A stretch of 64,000 nucleotides of DNA from the NCBI GenBank assembly GCA_947426945.1, contig CANEFX010000004.1, positions 1 through 64,000 of the forward strand. The letters are read 5' to 3'. Of the stretch, positions 58,314 to 64,000 are shown piece by piece. The position numbers were made by a program, and so were the translations under genes. Source of the stretch: an uncultured Bacillota bacterium. GTDB lineage: Bacteria > Bacillota > Clostridia > Oscillospirales > Oscillospiraceae. The notes under the pieces are model-generated. The model did no database searches and was not told where the DNA came from. It saw only the letters and a program-made list of their open reading frames with translations. Each line of letters opens with the position of its first letter. The first letter of the stretch is position 1.

Positions 58314-59519
58314 GTGAAAAAACAGTACGATGTCCTGGCGGTGGGGGCCGGCTACGCCGGCGCAGTGTCCGCCCGGGCTCTGGCAGAAAAGGGAAAAAAG
58401 GTGCTGGTGCTGGAGCGCCGGGACCACATCGGCGGCAACGCTTACGACTGCCTGGACGAGCACGGGGTGCTCATCCACAAATACGGCCCCCATATCTTCC
58501 ACACCAACGACAAAAGGGTGTTCGACTTTCTGTCCCGCTTCACGGAATGGCGGGACTATCAGCACCGGGTGGTTGCCAGCATCCCCGACCCCGAGCACCC
58601 TGACCGGCGTGGCTGGCGCCTGCAATATCCCGTCCCCTTCAACCTCACCTCAATGGAGGAGGCCTTCGGTCCCGAGGAGGGCAAGGCCCTGGGGGACAAG
58701 CTCATCGCCGCCTACGGGGCCGAGAAAAAGGTCACCATTCTGGAGCTGCGCCAGAACCCAGATCCCGAAATTTCCGCCCTGGCCGACTATGTGTACGAAC
58801 ATGTCTTTGTCCACTACACCATGAAGCAGTGGGGCCAGAGGCCGGAGGAGATTGACCCCAGCACCACTGCCCGGGTGCCCGTGTTCCTCTCCCGGGACGA
58901 CCGCTATTTTCAGGATAAATACCAGGGGATGCCGGCCGAGGGTTACACCAGAATGTTTGAGAAGATGCTGGACCACCCCAACATCGAGGTGCGCCTGGGG
59001 GTGGACGCCCGCCCCCTGCTGAAGGAGGCCGGCGGCCCCGTTATCTACACCGGTCAGGCCGACGAGCTCTTCGACTTCCAGTTCGGCCCCCTGCCCTACC
59101 GGACGCTAGATTTCCGGTTTGAGACCTGGCAGGAGCGGGACTACAGCGCCCCCGGTATGCCCTACCCTGACCCGGACCACCCCCTGCGGGGCGGCAATTT
59201 CTTCCAGACCCATGCCACGGTGAACTACACCATGGACGAGGACTACACCCGCATCACCGAATTTAAGCGCCTCACCGGCCAGGACCTGCCCGGCGTAACC
59301 ACTATTGTCAAGGAGTATTCCAAAGCCTATACCGGCGCGGGCGGGGAAATCCCCTACTACGCTATCATCAACCCCGAGAACAACGCCCTCTACGCCAAAT
59401 ACAAGGCGGAGGCGGAGAAATACCCCGGCCTCCACCTGCTGGGCCGGCTGGCCGAGTACAAATACTACAACATGGACGCCATCGCCGCGAGAGCTTTGGA
59501 ATTGGCAGATAGGCTGTAA
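58314..59519 (+). CDS. glf: UDP-galactopyranose mutase Glf
   Basis: 401 residues from GTG 58314, AAAGGA 8 bases before. The FAD dinucleotide loop is LAVGAGYAGAVSARALAEKGKKVLVLERRDHIGGNAYD. HKYGPHIFHTND and QYPVPFNLTS line the UDP-Gal site, and the CTD has FVHYTMKQWGQRPEEIDPSTTARVPV. It converts UDP-galactopyranose to UDP-galactofuranose in the cytosol, for surface glycans. It is 15 bases upstream of a glycosyltransferase. Confidence 0.95.
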   Translation: MKKQYDVLAVGAGYAGAVSARALAEKGKKVLVLERRDHIGGNAYDCLDEHGVLIHKYGPHIFHTNDKRVFDFLSRFTEWRDYQHRVVASIPDPEHPDRRGWRLQYPVPFNLTSMEEAFGPEEGKALGDKLIAAYGAEKKVTILELRQNPDPEISALADYVYEHVFVHYTMKQWGQRPEEIDPSTTARVPVFLSRDDRYFQDKYQGMPAEGYTRMFEKMLDHPNIEVRLGVDARPLLKEAGGPVIYTGQADELFDFQFGPLPYRTLDFRFETWQERDYSAPGMPYPDPDHPLRGGNFFQTHATVNYTMDEDYTRITEFKRLTGQDLPGVTTIVKEYSKAYTGAGGEIPYYAIINPENNALYAKYKAEAEKYPGLHLLGRLAEYKYYNMDAIAARALELADRL

Positions 59520-59534
59520 AGGAGAGAACAACCA

Positions 59535-60563
59535 ATGGAGAAGCTGATTACCTTCGCCGTCCCCTGCTACAACTCGGCGGCCTACATGGAGCACTGTGTG
59601 GATACCCTGCTCCAGGGGGGGGACGACATTGAGATCATTCTGGTGGACGACGGCTCCACCAGGGACGACACTCCCGCCATCTGCGATCGCTACGCGGAGC
59701 AGTATCCCAACATTGTCCGGGCCATCCACCAGGAGAACGGCGGCCACGGCGAGGGGGTAAACCAGGGCATTCGGAACGCGTCCGGCATCTACTACAAGGT
59801 GGTGGACTCCGACGACTGGCTGGATGTGGAGGCTCTTCACCAGGTGCTGGACAAGCTGCGTCAGTTTATCCGGGACGGCAAGCCGGTGGACCTGATGATC
59901 GCCAACTACGTCTATGAGCACGTGGAGGACCACACCCAGCGGCCGGTAAACTACCGCAACGTGTTCCCGGTTGGGAGGGTTTTTAACTGGAGACACATCG
60001 GCCGCTTTAAACCCTCTCAGTATCTGCTGATGCACAGCGTGATTTACCGCACACAGATCTTGCGGGACTGCGGGTTAGAACTGCCCAAACACACCTTCTA
60101 CGTGGACAACATTTTCGTGTATGAGCCCCTGCCCCATGTGCGCAACATCTACTATATGGATGTAGACCTGTACCGCTACTTCATCGGCCGGGCAGATCAG
60201 AGCGTTAACGAGAGCGTGATGATGGGCCGGGTGGATCAGCAACTGCGGGTAAATTATCACATGATCGACGCCATCAACCTGCGTGAGGTGGCCCGGAAGG
60301 ACAAAAAGCTGGCCAAGTATATGTACAATTACCTGGCCATGATGATGGCTATCTCCTCCATTTTCCTGACCATGGAGGGCAGTCCCGAATCCCTGGGCAA
60401 GCGGACCCGGCTGTGGGAGTACCTGCGGACAGTGGATTCCGGGCTTTATGGCAGAATGCGCTATTTCGCCGTCTCTGCCGCCACCAACCTGCCCACCGCC
60501 CCGGGACGAAAGCTTTCCATTGCCCTGTACCGGCTGGCCCGGAAGATTTATAAGTTTAACTGA
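59535..60563 (+). CDS. Family 2 glycosyltransferase
   Basis: 342 residues, GGAGAG before the ATG. A GT-A fold: FAVPCYNSAAYMEHCVDTLL, then IEIILVDDGSTRDDTPAICDRY, NGGHGEGVNQGIRNASGIYYKVVDSDDWLD (the DxD metal site is DSDDW), as in capsule and wall-polymer synthases. A C-terminal helical extension (about 230-342) is rich in Lys/Arg, without membrane helices. Co-transcription with glf suggests that it adds galactofuranose or an adjoining sugar. Confidence 0.92.
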   Translation: MEKLITFAVPCYNSAAYMEHCVDTLLQGGDDIEIILVDDGSTRDDTPAICDRYAEQYPNIVRAIHQENGGHGEGVNQGIRNASGIYYKVVDSDDWLDVEALHQVLDKLRQFIRDGKPVDLMIANYVYEHVEDHTQRPVNYRNVFPVGRVFNWRHIGRFKPSQYLLMHSVIYRTQILRDCGLELPKHTFYVDNIFVYEPLPHVRNIYYMDVDLYRYFIGRADQSVNESVMMGRVDQQLRVNYHMIDAINLREVARKDKKLAKYMYNYLAMMMAISSIFLTMEGSPESLGKRTRLWEYLRTVDSGLYGRMRYFAVSAATNLPTAPGRKLSIALYRLARKIYKFN

Positions 60564-60567
60564 CCGG

Positions 60568-60606
60568 AACCGCGGCGCAGCATTGGTAGCGCCGCGGGTT
60601 TTTTCC
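60568..60606 (+). terminator. Terminator after the glycosyltransferase gene
   Basis: AACCGCGGCGC (60568-60578) and GCGCCGCGGGTT (60589-60600) form a strong stem, then TTTTTTCC. Confidence 0.88.
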
Positions 60607-60641
60607 TTTTAAAAAATTTGAGGACAATATTGTTTCCACTC

Positions 60642-60670
60642 TTGATTTGCCGGTCTCCCGGTGCTAAACT
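60642..60670 (+). promoter_or_regulatory. Sigma-A-like promoter of the membrane protein-Sel1 operon
   Basis: TTGATT (60642-60647), a 17-base spacer and TAAACT (60665-60670), 66 bases before ATG 60736. Confidence 0.55.
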
Positions 60671-60735
60671 AAGGCTGAAAACGGCTGCGCACACAGCCGG
60701 GAAAAGGATGTTATTTCAAAAGGAGCGTGTGGGGA

Positions 60736-62367
60736 ATGGACCAGGGTAGCAAGGGCGGTTTTCACTTGAAATGGCCTTGGAACTGGGTGGTCTGCGGAGT
60801 GTTTGTCGCGGCGGCCGGATATTTTATCGGCTACCTGTGGAGCGCTCTGCTGGCCGCTCTGTTTTTATGGTGGCAGAAAAAACGGCACCCGGACGCGATT
60901 CCCCAGGGGGGCTACTGCCTGGACCGGACCCGGAAGCGGCTGGGGCGGCTTCTGTGGTCGGTGCTGTATCTCCTCCTGGCTGCCGGCTGCGGCGTGGTCT
61001 TCTTTATGGGATTCGGGGAGGAGAAAACGGAGATTTCCGACTGGGCCGTCTGGATCGTAAGCGGCGGCGGTTTCTTCCTCTTTACTGCCTGCTGCCTGTA
61101 TGAGACCTACACCGATCTGCGGGACGCCCTGTTCCCCGCCAAGAGCCGCCTTGCCAGCTCCATCCGCTCTCAGCTGCCCTATCCCGACGAGGCCCCTCCT
61201 GTAGAAGAGCTGTTCGCCATGGTGGACAAGGACATTCAGGCCAACGGCCAGTGGTTTGACCGGGTAGCCATCGGCAAAGAGTGGGTCCTGGGGGACGACG
61301 TCTCCTCCATCTCCCGCATCCGGGGTGTCTTTTCCCGGGATGAGATCAAGGTCCATTACTCTGGCGGACGCCGGCAGAGCGCCCGCATTATCGAGCTGTA
61401 CATCGTGGATGACCGGCGGCAGATCCAGTCCACCGGTCTGCGCAAGCCCGCCGAGCTCCAAGCGGCGGTAAGCTGCCTGCGTCTGCGGGCGCCCGAGGCG
61501 TTTTTTGACGACTATAAAAACATGTCCGACTTTACCGGCCAGTCCGATGAAGAATGGGAGGCTGTCAACCGCTCCTGTCTCCGCCGCCGGGACCAGCGGC
61601 TGGCCGGTCAGGCGGACCAGGACCGGCACACCGCTGGCAGCAGCCCGGACTTTGTCCTCATCGACCTCCAGGGCCGGCGCACCTCTCGTTTCGACCGAAA
61701 AGCGGTGGAGGACCAGCTTACCGGCCTGAACGGTCAGGGCAGCCACTTTGCCCTGGAGCCGGTGGAGCTCATCCCCATTCCGGGGCTGAACGGGGTATCT
61801 CTCTCCCGGCTGGAGTGCGGCCTCACCAGCACGGGGCTGACCCTTATCGCCGTACAGAAGATGGCCGGAGGGCTCTTTCAGGCCTTTGCCCGACCGGTGA
61901 GCGAGAAAGAGGCCTGGGAGGCCTTCGCCAACCTCCTGGAGCGAAAGCAGCTGCCCGATTTTTCCAATCTTTCCCTGTGGCAGCCTCTTCGGGGTACGGA
62001 ACAGCCCCGGTCCCAGGCTCGAGCCCGTCTGTCCCTCAGCGACCGCACCGGCGCCACCCGGGATTACGACTCCTTTACCCGCCGAGACGTGGAGCTGGCC
62101 GGGACTGGCCTGGCTGAGGGGAAGTATACGGTAGCGGCCCTGTTCGCCGGCCCCAGATATCTGTATTTAAAGGCGGGGGACAAGTCGGACGGCCGGATCA
62201 CCGTCAACGCCAGCCGCCCCGATCCCGATAAGCTGCGGGTATTTGAGACCAAATGTACCCACCGCCAGGCTCAGGAGTGGCTGATTCAGATGTTCGAGGG
62301 TATTTTTGACCCCGATTTTTCCCAGTGGAAGGATATCACCAAGCAGCTGGAGAAGTCGAAAAAATAG
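60736..62367 (+). CDS. Membrane-anchored protein of unknown function
   Basis: 543 residues from ATG 60736 (AAAAGGAG 10 bases before); a GTG at 60727 is too near that site. N-terminal membrane spans: VVCGVFVAAAGYFIGYLWSALLAALFLWW, LLWSVLYLLLAAGCGVVFFMGF and WAVWIVSGGGFFLFTACCLYETY. A soluble region of about 400 residues then folds in beta-rich modules (IGKEWVLGDDVSSISRIRGVFSRDEIKVHYSGGRRQSARIIELYIVDDRRQIQS). The YIVDD and TYGWVLG-like pattern appears again near the end. No known family recognised. Its Sel1-repeat neighbour starts 21 bases later. Confidence 0.7.
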   Translation: MDQGSKGGFHLKWPWNWVVCGVFVAAAGYFIGYLWSALLAALFLWWQKKRHPDAIPQGGYCLDRTRKRLGRLLWSVLYLLLAAGCGVVFFMGFGEEKTEISDWAVWIVSGGGFFLFTACCLYETYTDLRDALFPAKSRLASSIRSQLPYPDEAPPVEELFAMVDKDIQANGQWFDRVAIGKEWVLGDDVSSISRIRGVFSRDEIKVHYSGGRRQSARIIELYIVDDRRQIQSTGLRKPAELQAAVSCLRLRAPEAFFDDYKNMSDFTGQSDEEWEAVNRSCLRRRDQRLAGQADQDRHTAGSSPDFVLIDLQGRRTSRFDRKAVEDQLTGLNGQGSHFALEPVELIPIPGLNGVSLSRLECGLTSTGLTLIAVQKMAGGLFQAFARPVSEKEAWEAFANLLERKQLPDFSNLSLWQPLRGTEQPRSQARARLSLSDRTGATRDYDSFTRRDVELAGTGLAEGKYTVAALFAGPRYLYLKAGDKSDGRITVNASRPDPDKLRVFETKCTHRQAQEWLIQMFEGIFDPDFSQWKDITKQLEKSKK

Positions 62368-62388
62368 AAAATGAAGGAGCGGATCACA

Positions 62389-63639
62389 ATGGGCAAGTAT
62401 TTCAGCGACGCGGTAGACAGCGCCATTGAGGCCATCTACTACACCTACGACCGAGAGAAGGCGGCGGCCGCCGTGCAGCCCCTGGCCGACGCAGCCAACG
62501 CCGGCGACGGCGACGCGGCCTATATCCTGTCCCGGTGCACCTCCGGGCCTCAGTACAGCTGGGACTACCACCCCTTCAAGGAGGACGACGAGGTTACCGA
62601 ACAGTTGATTCGGCAGAGCATTGTCAACGGCAGCGCCATGGGCGTACTGGGCGCCATGCGGTGCGGGATGCTCACCCCGGAGATGGAGGAGGCCATGAAG
62701 GCCCACTACCCCAGTCTCAGAGACGTGTGGAACACGGTTTATGAAAAAGCCCAGGCGGGCTGTCTGTTCGCCATGAACATGATCGGGAACACCTATTTCT
62801 GGCTGGATATCGTGCGCATTGAGAACAAAGGCCCCGAGGATTTTCCCAGCAAGGCGGCCTTTGGCCAGTGGCTGCGGGAGAATGAGCTGAAATGCCTGCC
62901 CTGGTTCGAGCGGGCCTTTGAAGGCGGCATGGGCTTCGCCGGTCGGAATATGTATAACCTGTACAACGATGGAGAAGAGGGCGTGATGGAGGCCGACAAG
63001 TCCAAGGCCGAGGCCATCGCCCGGCTGGGAGCCGAGAAGGGCTACCCCGACTGGCAGGAGCGGTACGCCGGCTTCCTGCTTAATCGGGAGGGTCGGACCC
63101 AGGAGGCCCTGGACCTGTACTTTGCCGCCGCCAAGCAGGGCCAGCTGTCCAGCTGGTTCTACATCGGCAAGACCTTCCAGGAGGGCAAGCTGGTGCCCAA
63201 GGACTGCGTACAGGCCATGAAGTGCTATGAGCTGGGCCTCCAGGACCCGGATCAGGTGGGCTGTGCCAACCGGGCCGGTGAGCTGCTCTTCCTGGGCCAG
63301 GACGGCATTCCCCAGGACTACGCCCGGGCTGTTCAGCTTTTTGAACAGGCCCACGACCACAACAACAAGTGGGGCAACGACATGCTGGGCACCTGCTACC
63401 TTTTCGGCTACGGCTGTCAGAAGGACCCCGCCCGGGCCCTCCAGCTCTTCCAGGAGGCGGACTACACCTCCGATCTGAAGAAGTACGGATTGGGCGTCAT
63501 CTACACCGAGGGTCTGGGCGTCCCCGCCGACATCAAGAAGGGCGTGGAGTATCTCCAAAAGGCCCCCAATTACGCCCCCGCTCAGGAGGCGCTCCTGAAA
63601 TTCAAAAAGACCCTCTTCGGCAAGTGGGTGCGCCGCTAA
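62389..63639 (+). CDS. Sel1-repeat (SLR/TPR-like) protein
   Basis: 416 residues from ATG 62389, behind AAGGAG; the ATG 18 bases earlier has no site. No signal peptide. From about residue 130, helical repeats of roughly 36 residues follow the Sel1 pattern: GFAGRNMYNLYNDGEEGVMEADKSKAEAIARLGAEKG, SSWFYIGKTFQEGKLVPKDCVQAMKCYELGL, AGELLFLGQDGIPQDYARAVQLFEQAH, GTCYLFGYGCQKDPARALQLFQEA and GVIYTEGLGVPADIKKGVEYLQKA. Sel1 proteins are protein-protein scaffolds. Coupled to the membrane protein before it. Confidence 0.88.
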   Translation: MGKYFSDAVDSAIEAIYYTYDREKAAAAVQPLADAANAGDGDAAYILSRCTSGPQYSWDYHPFKEDDEVTEQLIRQSIVNGSAMGVLGAMRCGMLTPEMEEAMKAHYPSLRDVWNTVYEKAQAGCLFAMNMIGNTYFWLDIVRIENKGPEDFPSKAAFGQWLRENELKCLPWFERAFEGGMGFAGRNMYNLYNDGEEGVMEADKSKAEAIARLGAEKGYPDWQERYAGFLLNREGRTQEALDLYFAAAKQGQLSSWFYIGKTFQEGKLVPKDCVQAMKCYELGLQDPDQVGCANRAGELLFLGQDGIPQDYARAVQLFEQAHDHNNKWGNDMLGTCYLFGYGCQKDPARALQLFQEADYTSDLKKYGLGVIYTEGLGVPADIKKGVEYLQKAPNYAPAQEALLKFKKTLFGKWVRR

Positions 63640-63644
63640 CATGA

Positions 63645-63680
63645 AAAAGCGCTCCGGTTTCTGTGAACCGGAGCGCTTTT
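63645..63680. terminator. Bidirectional terminator after the Sel1 gene
   Basis: AAAAGCGCTCCGGTT (63645-63659) and AACCGGAGCGCTTTT (63666-63680) are perfect complements between convergent genes. Confidence 0.88.
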
Positions 63681-63683
63681 ATC

Positions 63684-64000
63684 TTACAGCAGGGGGGCCG
63701 CCAGCAGGAAAAAGTCTCCGTGGGTAAGCGGCTGGGGGACCGCCTCAGGCGCTTTTCCCAGTCGGGCGGAGAGAACCCCTCTCACGTCCTCTCCGGTAAC
63801 CGGGGTATCGGCAGCGGCCTTGTCCCCCTGGAGGCACCCGGCCCGACAGGCCAGCAGCAGCGGGGCGGCGTAGGGGTGGCCGGGCTTGAGGTCGGACCAG
63901 GGGAGCCTCTCCTCCCCCCGGATCAGGGCAATGCGGGTATCGACGGCCTCCCAGCCGAAGGCCATCATGGCCAGTTCTCCCCGGGTGAGGGGATTGTCCG
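63684..64000 (-). CDS. C-terminal end of an SLH-like domain protein, truncated by the window edge
   Basis: The open frame continues upstream past 63968 to the right edge, so only about 105 residues can be read; the start lies outside. DNPLTRGELAMMAFGWEAVD matches the SLH pattern (PLTRAEFAxMLxR), and RLPWSDLKPGHPYAAPLLLACRAGCLQG resembles the next SLH repeat, followed by VTGEDVRGVLSARLG. The tail is short and hydrophobic. It would be a third wall-anchored protein in this window; the two SLH-like copies look diverged. Confidence 0.6.
   Translation of the reverse strand, partial: DNPLTRGELAMMAFGWEAVDTRIALIRGEERLPWSDLKPGHPYAAPLLLACRAGCLQGDKAAADTPVTGEDVRGVLSARLGKAPEAVPQPLTHGDFFLLAAPLL

Noticed and set aside
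1-64000. tRNA, rRNA or CRISPR loci
   Set aside because: No cloverleaf-like sequence, rRNA block or regularly spaced identical repeat was noticed. A tRNAscan, Rfam and CRISPR finder run would be decisive.

Overview
The window looks like chromosomal DNA of a GC-rich, spore-forming member of the class Clostridia, most likely an Oscillospiraceae relative of Flavonifractor, Pseudoflavonifractor, Lawsonibacter or Oscillibacter. This is inferred from a complete spoIIIAA-AH operon, strong AGGAGG-type ribosome binding sites, sigma-A-like promoters with 16-17 base spacers, a T-box leader, SLH-domain surface proteins and the protein families present. No rRNA, tRNA or CRISPR array was seen.

Layout. The left edge holds a truncated IS3-type OrfA (1-289). 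From 388 to 12412, on the minus strand, lies a probable operon of an orphan FliK-like protein, a stand-alone FlhB cytoplasmic-domain protein, a PilZ protein and two giant SLH-anchored secreted proteins. It is divergent from a plus-strand chemosensory operon cheA-cheW-cheR-cheB (12574-17158). Next come Asp23 and the spoIIIA operon (17752-22603, minus) behind a sigma-E-like promoter. The serine operon serC-ECF S component-serA follows, then pepD, then an ABC importer with a DUF3798 binding lipoprotein (27288-32958).

From 33104 to 35322 is the paired TIGR03915/TIGR03916 putative DNA-repair module, divergent from an NSS sodium symporter. A cobalamin riboswitch controls a DUF4430 protein and an ECF S component (36916-38035). 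Back to back with it is a cysteine T-box in front of cysE-VOC-cysS (38194-41117). A uracil permease follows whose leader encodes an 18-residue peptide abutting an attenuator (41738-43246). Then come a TIGR01906 membrane protein, cstA with a small co-transcribed partner, an LtaS-like phosphoglycerol transferase, small ORFs, an FAD-dependent oxidoreductase and an orphan tyrosine integrase.

The right part carries a mannitol locus (mtlD divergent from a DeoR regulator and a fused mtlA), an aspartate-aminotransferase-like enzyme, a glf-glycosyltransferase pair for galactofuranose glycan synthesis, a membrane protein plus Sel1-repeat protein pair, and the C-terminal end of a further SLH-like protein at the edge.

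The points most worth following are the chemosensory/FliK/FlhB-C/PilZ/SLH arrangement, the uraA leader-peptide attenuator, the riboswitch-controlled DUF4430 plus S-component pair, the ECF component inside the serine operon and the uncharacterised DUF3798 importer. All functional names come from reading motifs by eye. No database search was run.
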